Below, one piece after another: positions 20,765 to 28,761 of a DNA stretch of 64,000 nt. Origin of the DNA: Litoreibacter arenae DSM 19593. GTDB taxonomy: Bacteria > Pseudomonadota > Alphaproteobacteria > Rhodobacterales > Rhodobacteraceae. Numbering within the stretch: the first letter of the stretch is position 1; the number at the start of each line of letters is the position of its first letter. The DNA is taken from contig NZ_KE557310.1 of the NCBI RefSeq assembly GCF_000442275.2, positions 62,001-126,000 of the forward strand. The letters are read 5' to 3'. The notes under the pieces were generated by a model that was not told the DNA's origin, ran no database searches, and worked only from the letters and a program-made list of their open reading frames with translations. A program made the translations under genes and the position numbers.

Positions 20765-21649
20765 TCAGTGTGCCAGAAAGTGCTGCACTTCGCTGCTCTG
20801 CGTCTCCAGCGACTTGCGCATCTTGGCAAAGGCTGCGGCCTCAAGCTGGCGAATGCGTTCCTTGGACAGGCCCAACTCGTTACCCAGACTTTCAAGCGTG
20901 CGCGGTTTGTCGAGCAACTTGCGCTCGCGGACGATGAACTGCTCCCGCTGGCTCAGGCCCTGCATGGCATCGACGAGCCAGCCGCGCAGGGTGTCGATGT
21001 CATGCGAATGCTCGACCATCTCCGCCGCTTGCGGGCCGTCATCTTCCAGCGCGTCAATCCATTCGCGGCCTTCGTCCTCGGTAGACTGCGTCGCATTCAG
21101 CGAGAAGTCGGAACCGGACAAACGCCCTTCCATCATCTCCACGTCATGCAAGGGAACGCCTACTTCCGTTGAAATCTTCTGCAGAAGCTGATGCTTGTCG
21201 AGCATCTCGCCCCGCGCTGCCGCTTCGCGTTCCAGTCGCGCCTGCACCCGGCGCATGTTGAAGAACAGCGATTTCTGCGAGGAGGTCGAGCCGGTCCGCA
21301 CCATCGACCAGTTGCGCATCACGTGATCCTGAATGGATGCCTTGATCCACCAGACGGCATAGGTCGAAAAGCGCACGCCACGGTCAGGGTCGAACTTGTC
21401 GGCAGCCTTCATCAGTCCCAGTCCAGCTTCCTGAATGAGATCGTTCATCGGCGCGCCGTAGCGGCGGAATTTGGATGCCATGGAGATCGCAAGCCGCATA
21501 TAGGCTGTGATCAAACGGTGCAGTGCTGCTTCATCCCGCTCGTCCCGCCATGCGTAGGCAAGGCGCAGCTCGGTCTCTGCGTCCAAAAGCTCTGCTTTCA
21601 TCGCGGTGCGAGAAAGCGTGTTGTCGGATGGTCTTGCGTCAAGTGCCAT
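20765..21649 (-). CDS. rpoH: RNA polymerase sigma-32 factor (RpoH, RpoHII type)
   Basis: A 294-residue group III sigma factor. Region 2 (LIQEAGLGLMKAADKFDPDRGVRFSTYAVWWIKASIQDHVMRNWS split over residues ~70-115), the RpoH box as QKSLFFNMRR near residue 125, and region 4 (RTLESLGNELGLSKERIRQLE) near 255 are all clear. The box differs from the QRKLFFNLR of RpoHI and fits the RpoHII type of Rhodobacterales, which in Rhodobacter serves the photooxidative and other oxidative stress responses under RpoE. A matching RpoE-like promoter lies upstream (21704-21733). Confidence 0.92.
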   Translation of the reverse strand: MALDARPSDNTLSRTAMKAELLDAETELRLAYAWRDERDEAALHRLITAYMRLAISMASKFRRYGAPMNDLIQEAGLGLMKAADKFDPDRGVRFSTYAVWWIKASIQDHVMRNWSMVRTGSTSSQKSLFFNMRRVQARLEREAAARGEMLDKHQLLQKISTEVGVPLHDVEMMEGRLSGSDFSLNATQSTEDEGREWIDALEDDGPQAAEMVEHSHDIDTLRGWLVDAMQGLSQREQFIVRERKLLDKPRTLESLGNELGLSKERIRQLEAAAFAKMRKSLETQSSEVQHFLAH

Positions 21650-21703
21650 AAGTCACACCCCCATGTGTCGGTTTAGGCTTGGCTCTGGTATTGCCTTTTG
21701 TGA

Positions 21704-21733
21704 TTACTACGCGACACACACGCGAATGGATCA
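21704..21733 (-). promoter_or_regulatory. candidate RpoE promoter of rpoH
   Basis: On the minus strand TGATCC (21733-21728) is followed by 18 bases and TAGTAA (21709-21704), 54 bases before the rpoH ATG. The -35 element and spacing equal the Rhodobacter RpoE consensus (TGATCC, 18 bases, TAAGA-like -10); the -10 matches only partly. rpoHII is a known RpoE target in Rhodobacter sphaeroides. Confidence 0.5.
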
Positions 21734-21755
21734 AAACCGGATGGAGGAAATTTGA

Positions 21756-22301
21756 ATGACCACGCTTCCACGGCTGACCATGGTGCTGGGTGGTGCTGCG
21801 TCCGGCAAATCGGCATTTGCCGAAAAGACAGCGCTGCTCGCCAGTTCAAGCGAGAAGTGTTATATCGCCACCGCGCAAGCCTTCGACGACGAAATGCACA
21901 CCAAGATCGCCCGCCACAAGAGCACCCGTGCCGCGGACGGATGGACGACGCTGGAGCAGCCATTGGAGGTTGCGGCGCTGTTGCCGACGATCCCGGCGGA
22001 ACAGGTCGCCCTGCTCGATTGCGCAACCTTGTGGCTGACCAATCATTTGCTCGCGGGGTCCGATCTGGCCCGTGTCTCCACCGATCTGATCGCGGCACTG
22101 GCAAGATGTCCTGCCACTGTCGTCGTGGTCACGAACGAGGTGGGCCAAGGCATCGTGCCGGAACACGCCATGTCGCGCCAGTTCCGCGAGGCGCAAGGCG
22201 TGCTGAACCAGATGATCGCCCGCGAGGCGCAACTTGTGGTGCAGGTCATTGCTGGACTGCCGCAGGTGTTGAAGGGCAAACTGCCAGAGGGACTTTCGTG
22301 A
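21756..22301 (+). CDS. cobU: bifunctional adenosylcobinamide kinase/adenosylcobinamide-phosphate guanylyltransferase
   Basis: A 181-residue CobU/CobP enzyme of late cobalamin synthesis: it phosphorylates adenosylcobinamide and then transfers GMP to give GDP-cobinamide. The P-loop LGGAASGKSAFAE lies near residue 10, the RHKSTRAADGWTTLEQP block near 53 holds the guanylylated His, and DCATLWLTNHLL follows. A GGAGG ribosome binding site lies 10 bases before the ATG. It overlaps the next gene by four bases (GTGA). B12 supply fits the presence of the B12-dependent ecm gene in this window. Confidence 0.93.
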   Translation: MTTLPRLTMVLGGAASGKSAFAEKTALLASSSEKCYIATAQAFDDEMHTKIARHKSTRAADGWTTLEQPLEVAALLPTIPAEQVALLDCATLWLTNHLLAGSDLARVSTDLIAALARCPATVVVVTNEVGQGIVPEHAMSRQFREAQGVLNQMIAREAQLVVQVIAGLPQVLKGKLPEGLS

Positions 22302-22879
22302 GCATCACCCGCCTCTGGTGGGTGCGCCACGGCCCGACCCATGAGAAGGCGTTTACCGGCTGGCGCGACGTGCCTGCGGACTTGTCGGACACCGCGCGGA
22401 TTTCGCGTCTTCACAACTATCTTCCCCACGACGCGGCACTGGTGTCCTCAGACCTGCTCCGCGCCCGCGCTACCGCCGACGCCATCAGCGCAGGGCGGAC
22501 ACGCCTGCCGCATGATCCTGACTTTAGGGAGCTGGATTTCGGCGTCTGGGACGGGCTGCACTTTTCCGAGGTGTCAGACCTGCACCCCGACCTGTCCCGC
22601 GCCTACTGGGAGACGCCCGGCGACGTGAAGCCCCCCGAAGGAGAAAGCTGGAACGAGCTTCATGCCCGTCTCCGCCCCAAGGTCGATGTGCTTCATCGTA
22701 GCGCCTACGAAGACGTTGTGATCGTCGCCCATATGGGCGTGATCCTGTCGCAGATAGAACGCGCCCTTGGCGTGACGCCCTACAAGGCAATGTCTCATCA
22801 GATAGAGCCGCTTTCCGTGACCCGCATCGACGTCGGCCCTAATGGGTGGCGTGCCGAAGTGATCAATCACCAGCCCTGA
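22298..22879 (+). CDS. histidine phosphatase family protein (possible alpha-ribazole phosphatase)
   Basis: A 193-residue branch-1 histidine phosphatase. The catalytic RHGPT is at residues 10-14 and the second His is in VIVAHMGVIL near 147; ELDFGVWDG carries the acid region. Coupling to cobU through the GTGA overlap suggests the alpha-ribazole-5'-phosphate phosphatase role (CobC-like) in cobalamin synthesis, but cofactor-independent mutase-like or other phosphatase roles remain possible. The GTG start at 22298 is fixed by the overlap; the longer upstream reading frame is a shadow of cobU. Confidence 0.85.
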   Translation: MSITRLWWVRHGPTHEKAFTGWRDVPADLSDTARISRLHNYLPHDAALVSSDLLRARATADAISAGRTRLPHDPDFRELDFGVWDGLHFSEVSDLHPDLSRAYWETPGDVKPPEGESWNELHARLRPKVDVLHRSAYEDVVIVAHMGVILSQIERALGVTPYKAMSHQIEPLSVTRIDVGPNGWRAEVINHQP

Positions 22880-22940
22880 TGGTACCGCCCCACAAATCTT
22901 CATTTCCGAAATCTCCACCCATCGCAGTAGGTTGTCCTTT

Positions 22941-23621
22941 ATGACTTATGATCTTCTCATCGGCGACCGCTCCTATTCCAGTTGGTCGCTCCGGGGCTGG
23001 CTTCTGTTCGCGAAGTTCGGCGTCGACGTGACCGTGCATGATACGCGGTTCTATATCCCTCAGTTTCAGGAGGACCTGAAACCCTTTGCGCCCGCCCGCA
23101 CGGTCCCCGTGATGCGCTTGCCAGACGGGGCGGTCGTGATGGACAGCCTTGCCATTGCCGAGACACTGGCGGAGCGGCACCCCGACAAAGGCTATTGGCC
23201 AGATGACCCCGCAGCACGCGCGCTGTCGCGGGGCATGGTGGCGGAAATGCATAGCGGCTTCGGGGCGTTGCGTTCTGCCTGCCCGATGAATTTGCGGCAA
23301 AGCTTCATGGGTTTCCCTGTCTCGGACGCAGTTGCCGCCGACATCGCCCGTATCGAACTGCTCTGGGCCGCCGCCCGCGAAATGGCCACCGACGGCCCGT
23401 GGCTGTTTGGACGATATTCTATCGCCGACGCGTTCTTTGCGCCGGTGGCTGCCCGCATGGCAGGCTACGGGTTGCCGGTCAGCGAGGCGTCTAAACCCTA
23501 TATCGTCGACACCATTTCCGACCCGACCTTTCTGGAATGGCGCAGGCGCGGCCTGGAGGACGCGCCACAATCCACCTACGACCTGCTCTATCCAGCAGGC
23601 CAATGGCCCGGTCCCGACTGA
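22941..23621 (+). CDS. glutathione S-transferase family protein
   Basis: A 226-residue two-domain GST: an N-terminal thioredoxin-like half with YSSWSLRGWLLFAKFG near residues 11-27 (the SSW motif places a Ser where the catalytic residue is expected) and PARTVPVMRLPDG with the cis-Pro, then a helical C-terminal half with SIADAFFAPVAARM near residue 160. The ATG at 22941 is preferred to the TTG at 22932. It resembles the GstA-type or maleylacetoacetate isomerase-like groups; the substrate is not known. It stands 61 bases behind the histidine phosphatase. Confidence 0.88.
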   Translation: MTYDLLIGDRSYSSWSLRGWLLFAKFGVDVTVHDTRFYIPQFQEDLKPFAPARTVPVMRLPDGAVVMDSLAIAETLAERHPDKGYWPDDPAARALSRGMVAEMHSGFGALRSACPMNLRQSFMGFPVSDAVAADIARIELLWAAAREMATDGPWLFGRYSIADAFFAPVAARMAGYGLPVSEASKPYIVDTISDPTFLEWRRRGLEDAPQSTYDLLYPAGQWPGPD

Positions 23622-23684
23622 GTAAACCTCGCGTTAACCAAACATGCCCCAAGGTGGCCCGTAGGGGTCAGGCAAGAGGGTCAC

Positions 23685-25187
23685 GTGGTTACGCGCACAT
23701 ATACGGTCGCTTTCGAGGGCATAGAGGCCCGGCTGGTCGAGGTGCAGTGCGCCGTGACCGCCGGTTTGCCATCCTTCTCCATCGTCGGGCTTGCCGACAA
23801 GGCGGTGAGCGAGGCCCGCGACCGGGTGCGCGCCGCGCTCACCGCGATGTCCATTGCCATGCCGTCCAAGCGCGTCACCGTGAACCTGTCGCCAGCCGAC
23901 ATGCCCAAGGAAGGGTCGCATTTCGACCTGCCCATCGCGCTGGCCCTGCTCGCCGCACTCGACATCCTGCCCAGCGAGGACGTGCAGAATACGGTTGCTT
24001 TGGGGGAGCTGTCACTCGACGGCTCACTGGTTCCGGTCATCGGCACGCTGCCCGCCTCCCTGACGGCCGCCGAGCAGGAATGCAGCCTGCTTTGCCCCGA
24101 ACAATGCGGGGCAGAGGCCGCTTGGGTCGATGCCGCCCGCGTCTTCGGCGCGGCGTCGTTGTTGGAGGTCGTCCAGCACTATACCGGCCAAAAGCCCCTG
24201 CCCGTCGCCACACCTGGCGAGGTCAGCCGCCCGCACCACGTCAAAGACCTGCGCGACGTCAAAGGACAGGAGCGGGCCAAACGCGCACTGGAAATCGCCG
24301 CGGCGGGTCGGCATCATTTGCTGCTGGTCGGCACGCCGGGGTCCGGCAAATCCATGCTGGCCGCCCGGCTGCCGGGCATCCTGCCGCCGCTGTCGCCAGA
24401 GGAAGCTTTGGAGACGTCCATGATCCACTCCCTCGCGGGACTGCTGGAGGACGGCGGCATATCCCGTGAACGCCCGTTTAGAACCCCGCATCATACCGCC
24501 TCCATGGCCGCAATTGTCGGTGGGGGACGCGGGGCAAAACCGGGGGAGATCTCGCTGGCGCATAACGGTGTGCTGTTCATGGACGAGTTTCCCGAATACC
24601 CCCGCGCGGTGCTGGAAACCCTGCGCCAGCCGATCGAGACAGGCGACGTCGTCGTCGCCCGCGCCAATGCCCATGTGCGCTATCCCTGCAAATTCATGCT
24701 GGTCGCCGCCGCGAACCCCTGCAAATGCGGCTACATGACTGACGCAGCACAAGCCTGCTCCCGCGCGCCCTTGTGTGGCGAGGATTACATGGGCCGCATT
24801 TCCGGCCCCTTGATGGACCGGTTCGATTTGAGGCTGGACGTTCCACCCGTGGCCTTCACCGATCTGGACCTACCCGCGTCCGGTGATACCTCCGAACAAG
24901 TGGCGGCGCGGGTCGAAGCCGCGCGCGACCTGCAACGCGCGCGCTTTGCCGGTTACGCAGGGGTCAGGGTGAATGCCGACGCCGAAGGCGAGTTGTTGAA
25001 GGATATCGCGACACCTGACTCCGAGGGGGCCAAGCTGCTCACCCGCGCCGCTGAACACTACCGCCTGTCCGCCCGCAGCTATCACCGCGTCTTGCGCGTC
25101 GCGCGCACGATTGCTGATCTGGAAGAAAGTCCCGACGTGCGAGCGCCGCACGTCGCCGAAGCCGTCAGTTATCGCGTTGCGTCCTGA
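23685..25187 (+). CDS. comM: YifB/ComM family Mg-chelatase-like AAA ATPase
   Basis: A 500-residue protein with an N-terminal Lon-protease-like domain (PSFSIVGLADKAVSEARDRVRAAL near residue 28), a Mg-chelatase-type AAA+ core with Walker A GTPGSGKS near residue 218 and Walker B VLFMDEFPE near 298, and a C-terminal helical domain. In naturally competent bacteria ComM is a helicase that extends integration of donor DNA. The GTG start follows an AAGAGGG ribosome binding site. Its stop directly abuts that of the convergent gshB gene. Confidence 0.93.
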   Translation: MVTRTYTVAFEGIEARLVEVQCAVTAGLPSFSIVGLADKAVSEARDRVRAALTAMSIAMPSKRVTVNLSPADMPKEGSHFDLPIALALLAALDILPSEDVQNTVALGELSLDGSLVPVIGTLPASLTAAEQECSLLCPEQCGAEAAWVDAARVFGAASLLEVVQHYTGQKPLPVATPGEVSRPHHVKDLRDVKGQERAKRALEIAAAGRHHLLLVGTPGSGKSMLAARLPGILPPLSPEEALETSMIHSLAGLLEDGGISRERPFRTPHHTASMAAIVGGGRGAKPGEISLAHNGVLFMDEFPEYPRAVLETLRQPIETGDVVVARANAHVRYPCKFMLVAAANPCKCGYMTDAAQACSRAPLCGEDYMGRISGPLMDRFDLRLDVPPVAFTDLDLPASGDTSEQVAARVEAARDLQRARFAGYAGVRVNADAEGELLKDIATPDSEGAKLLTRAAEHYRLSARSYHRVLRVARTIADLEESPDVRAPHVAEAVSYRVAS

Positions 25188-26129
25188 TCAGGCCCGTTTT
25201 GCCTCGATCACTTCCCAGATCTTCTTGGTGACGTTCACGTCGTCAAACCGCTCCAGCTCTTGCAGACCGGTGGGCGAGGTCACGTTGATCTCGGTCATCC
25301 AGCCGCCGATGACGTCGATGCCGACAAACACCTGCCCGTGGTTCTTCAAGTCCGCTCCGATGCGGTCACAGATCTCGCGGTCACGCTCGGTCAGACCTAC
25401 TTTTTCGGGCCGCCCGCCAACATGCATGTTCGAGCGGGTCTCCCCCAAAGCAGGCACGCGGTTGATGGCGCCGACAGCTTCCCCGTCGATCAGGATGATG
25501 CGCTTGTCGCCTTTCGCTACGTCGGGCAGGAACTTCTGCATGATCAGCGGCTCGCGGTTGATGCCCGCGAACAACTCGTGAAGCGAATTGAGATTGCGGT
25601 CATCCGGTGTCAGCCGGAAAACCCCTGCGCCGCCATTGCCGTAGAGCGGTTTCAGAATGACGTCTCCGTGCCGGTCCTTGAAAGACTTGAGAGTCGACAG
25701 GTTTCGCGCAATCGCGGTGGGGGGCGTCAGGTCGGGATAGTCCAGAACCTTCAGCTTTTCCGGCCAGTTACGTACCCAAGTCGGATCGTTCACCACCAGC
25801 GTGTCAGGGTGGATGCGATCCAGAATGTGGGTTGTGGTGATGTAGCCCATGTCGAAAGGCGGGTCCTGCCGCAACCAGACCACGTCCCAATCCGCAAGGT
25901 TAATGCGCTGCCAGTCGCCCAGCGTATAGTGATTATCTTGGACGCGGCGCACGGTCAGAGGCCAGCCTGCTGCGTAGACCTCCCCCTCTTCGTAGGACAG
26001 GGAATCGGGGGTGTAGAAAAACAACTCGTGCCCGCGCGCTTGTGCTTCTTCGGCAATACGGAAGCTCGAATCCGCATTGATGTTGATGTTGTCGATCGGG
26101 TCCATTTGAATGGCGACCTTCAGGCCCAT
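25188..26129 (-). CDS. gshB: glutathione synthase
   Basis: A 313-residue ATP-grasp ligase that joins gamma-glutamylcysteine and glycine to make glutathione. It begins with KVAIQMDPIDNININADSSF, has the DVVWLRQDPPFDMGY block near residue 83, KPLYGNGGAGVFRL near 165 and the metal-binding EINVTSPTGLQELERFD near the C-terminus. The length is normal. The gene is separated by 103 bases from yraN on the same strand. Confidence 0.96.
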   Translation of the reverse strand: MGLKVAIQMDPIDNININADSSFRIAEEAQARGHELFFYTPDSLSYEEGEVYAAGWPLTVRRVQDNHYTLGDWQRINLADWDVVWLRQDPPFDMGYITTTHILDRIHPDTLVVNDPTWVRNWPEKLKVLDYPDLTPPTAIARNLSTLKSFKDRHGDVILKPLYGNGGAGVFRLTPDDRNLNSLHELFAGINREPLIMQKFLPDVAKGDKRIILIDGEAVGAINRVPALGETRSNMHVGGRPEKVGLTERDREICDRIGADLKNHGQVFVGIDVIGGWMTEINVTSPTGLQELERFDDVNVTKKIWEVIEAKRA

Positions 26130-26232
26130 GCGCTTTCCTTTCGCGGTTCAGGGCCAAGCCCCCTTTCCCGTTAAATGCGGCACCGGGCGCGGGCTTTCAA
26201 TCCATTATCTGCAAACAGCGGCTGCGCGGCAG

Positions 26233-26598
26233 TCATGGGGTCAGCGCGTTTTCGATGATCTCGACCCGCCCTGTGCCATCCACCAACGCGACGTCGAAGC
26301 GCATTTCAGTGTCCTGACCTTCTGGCTCCGTTGCGATAAATTCGCAGGCCGTGTCGAACAGCCGGGCCATCTGGCGCGGCAGCAAGCGTTCCGCTGCGCG
26401 GGCGTGGGAGCGGCTCTGCTTGACCTCGACAAATACCACCTGACGGGCGTCGCGCATCACCAGATCGATCTCTCCGCCTTTGCCGCGAAAGCGATGGGCC
26501 GCGAACTTGTAGCCGCGCCGCAGATAGTCCCGCGCCACGCTACGCTCTGCCTCTAGCCCTGCGTGGTATCCGGTTCTCCCACGCTCGACACGGGACAT
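26233..26598 (-). CDS. yraN: YraN family endonuclease-fold protein
   Basis: A 121-residue UPF0102/YraN protein with the Holliday-junction-resolvase-like fold. The putative metal site is E (GLEAERSVARDYLRRG), then GKGGEIDLVM and VVFVEVKQS. The function is not proven; the fold suggests DNA binding or cleavage. It follows rsmI by 2 bases, the same association as in Escherichia coli, where yraL-yraM-yraN are clustered. Confidence 0.9.
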   Translation of the reverse strand: MSRVERGRTGYHAGLEAERSVARDYLRRGYKFAAHRFRGKGGEIDLVMRDARQVVFVEVKQSRSHARAAERLLPRQMARLFDTACEFIATEPEGQDTEMRFDVALVDGTGRVEIIENALTP

Positions 26599-26600
26599 GA

Positions 26601-27467
26601 CTACTTTCCTTCTTTCTCCAGCCGCAAGGCGGCCTGATACACCTGACGGCGCGGCTGGCCCGTCGTGGCAACCACTTGAGCGACCGCGTCTTTCAACGAC
26701 CCCGCCGCCATCGCCTCTTTCAGCAGGATGTCGGTGTCGTCCTCGTCGAACCCGCTGCTCTCGCCGCGGGCAACCAGCACCACGACCTCGCCCTTCAAGG
26801 TCACGCCGTGCAATTCCTCCACTAGGTCCGCCAAGGTGCCGCGCCGGACTTCCTCGAACTTCTTGGTCAATTCCCGCGCGATTACGGCGTCGCGCGTCTG
26901 GCCATAAACTTCGACCAGATCATCTAACATTTTGTGAACGCGTTTCGGGCTTTCGTAAAAGACCAACGTGCCGGGCACCTCGGCCAGCGACCGCAGGAAG
27001 CTCTGGCGCTGCCCTTTCGCAGTCGGTGCGAAACCCGCAAAGAAAAACGCATCCGTCGCCAGACCGCTGACCGACAACGCCGCCAACACCGCCGAGGGGC
27101 CGGGGGCGGACGTCACCATGAACCCCGCCTCCGTCACCGCGCGGCCCAGCTGGTAGCCGGGGTCCGCGACCAGCGGCGTGCCAGCTTCCGAGGCGTAGGC
27201 GACCGACTTGCCTTCTGCCAATGCGGCCAGCAATCGAGGCCGGGCCACGGCCCCGTTGTGATCGTGATAGGCCACCATCGGACGCCCCTCCAAAGCGATT
27301 CCGTGAATGTCCATCAACCGGCGCAAAGTGCGGGTGTCCTCGGCCGCCAGAACGTCTGCCGAGGCCAGAATGTCCAGCGCCCGCAACGTGATGTCGCGCG
27401 CGGTGCCGATGGGCGTGGCCAGAAAATACAGGCCCGACGCCAGTTTTACGCGATTTGCAGCCGTCAT
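26601..27467 (-). CDS. rsmI: 16S rRNA (cytidine1402-2'-O)-methyltransferase
   Basis: A 288-residue SAM-dependent tetrapyrrole-methylase-fold enzyme that 2'-O-methylates C1402 of 16S rRNA. Family blocks are ATPIGTARDITLRALDIL near residue 17, AEDTRTLRRL, SEAGTPLVADPGYQLGR near 92, TSAPGPSAVLAALS and FYESPKRV near 170. It is divergent from the PBP-activator-like lipoprotein gene, with 112 bases between the starts, and leads rsmI-yraN. Confidence 0.95.
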   Translation of the reverse strand: MTAANRVKLASGLYFLATPIGTARDITLRALDILASADVLAAEDTRTLRRLMDIHGIALEGRPMVAYHDHNGAVARPRLLAALAEGKSVAYASEAGTPLVADPGYQLGRAVTEAGFMVTSAPGPSAVLAALSVSGLATDAFFFAGFAPTAKGQRQSFLRSLAEVPGTLVFYESPKRVHKMLDDLVEVYGQTRDAVIARELTKKFEEVRRGTLADLVEELHGVTLKGEVVVLVARGESSGFDEDDTDILLKEAMAAGSLKDAVAQVVATTGQPRRQVYQAALRLEKEGK

Positions 27468-27579
27468 GAGCCCTGCCCTTCGTCTTCACGTTTACTTGCC
27501 ACCCCATACCTCGTATTCAGAAAGCCACAAGTGTGGCTGTGCCGGCGGCCATTTGGTGGGGACTTATGGAGTTATTTGC

Positions 27580-28761
27580 ATGTTCAACCTTTTAGGAAGC
27601 GCCCGCAAGGGCGCACGAGCCGCTCTGGCGATTGTCGCGGCGGCTGCGTTATCGGCCTGTGACGTAGACCTGACACAAGTCGGGGGGGGTGGCGGAGGCG
27701 GTGCCAAGTCCGATGGCGGCGCCGTCAATGTCGCATTGCTGGTGCCTTACGGCTCTGCTTCCGCGGGCGACGACAGCCTTGCCCGCGCCATGGAGAATGC
27801 CGCGCGCCTGGCCATGGCCGATCTCGGCTCCGGCAAGATCAATCTGACCGTCTACAACACTGCCGGGCAGGCCGGCACCGCCGCGTCCGCCGCGAAGCAG
27901 GCCGTCGCAGCCGGTGCCGATGTGATCCTTGGCCCGCTCCGCTCCGACGCAGCGAATGCTGCCGCCGTTGCGGTGTCCGGATCGAACGTAAACATCATCT
28001 CGTTTTCCAACAATACATCCATTGCGGGCGGAAACCTTCTGGTTCTGGGCAACACCTATGACAACATCGCCTCCCGCCTGATGAGCTATGCCAGCGCCCA
28101 AGGCCGCAGCCGCGTGGTGGTGGTCTATCCACGCACCGCGGTGGGCCAGATTGCACGCTCGGCGGTCGTGAAAGCCTCTGCCGGGACAAATGTGCAGATC
28201 GTCGGCGACGGCTCGTTCGAGTTCAGCGAGCAGGGCATCATCTCCGCCGTGCCAGGCATCGCGCAGACGATCAAGGACTCCGGGGCCACGGCGGTTATGC
28301 TGACTTCCGACAGCACAGGCGCGTTGCCGTTGTTAGCGCAAATGCTGCCGGAAAACGGCGTGAGCCCCTCAGTGACCAAGTATATCGGACTGACCCGTTG
28401 GGATGTGCCGCCGCAGACACTTTCGCTGCCCGGCATTCAAGGCGGCTGGTTCGCCTTGCCTGACCCCGGTCCCGTGGCGCAGTTCAATGCCCGCTACCGC
28501 AGCGCGTATGGCGATTCCGCCCACCCGCTGGCGGGGCTGGCCTATGACGGCATCGCCGCCATCGGTGCGCTATCGGCCAAGAAGCTGGCGATGACCAAGG
28601 GCAACCTGACGCAATCCTCTGGCTTCAAGGGCGTGAACGGGGTATTCCGGTTCAGACCCGATGGCACGAACCAACGCGCCATGGCGGTCGCCCAAGTGAC
28701 GAACAATCAGGTCCAGATCATTGATCCCGCTCCAAAATCCTTCGGCTTCGGCGGCTTCTGA
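27580..28761 (+). CDS. penicillin-binding protein activator-like lipoprotein (LpoA-like)
   Basis: A 393-residue lipoprotein precursor. The signal ends in the lipobox LSAC near residue 26, then a Gly-rich linker (a run of Gly after QVGG) leads to a periplasmic-binding-protein-like fold typical of the penicillin-binding protein activator family (YraM/LpoA C-terminal part): NVALLVPYGS and ADVILGPLRSDAANAAAVAV are visible. It probably supports peptidoglycan synthesis at the outer membrane or periplasm. The neighbours rsmI and yraN support this, as in E. coli. The ATG at 27580 gives the signal; a long upstream extension from 27307 is unlikely. Overlaps glnD by 41 bases. Confidence 0.82.
   Translation: MFNLLGSARKGARAALAIVAAAALSACDVDLTQVGGGGGGGAKSDGGAVNVALLVPYGSASAGDDSLARAMENAARLAMADLGSGKINLTVYNTAGQAGTAASAAKQAVAAGADVILGPLRSDAANAAAVAVSGSNVNIISFSNNTSIAGGNLLVLGNTYDNIASRLMSYASAQGRSRVVVVYPRTAVGQIARSAVVKASAGTNVQIVGDGSFEFSEQGIISAVPGIAQTIKDSGATAVMLTSDSTGALPLLAQMLPENGVSPSVTKYIGLTRWDVPPQTLSLPGIQGGWFALPDPGPVAQFNARYRSAYGDSAHPLAGLAYDGIAAIGALSAKKLAMTKGNLTQSSGFKGVNGVFRFRPDGTNQRAMAVAQVTNNQVQIIDPAPKSFGFGGF

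Noticed and set aside
21752-22297. Upstream extension of the histidine phosphatase gene
   Set aside because: The extra frame is a shadow of cobU, and the GTGA overlap gives a normal start at 22298.
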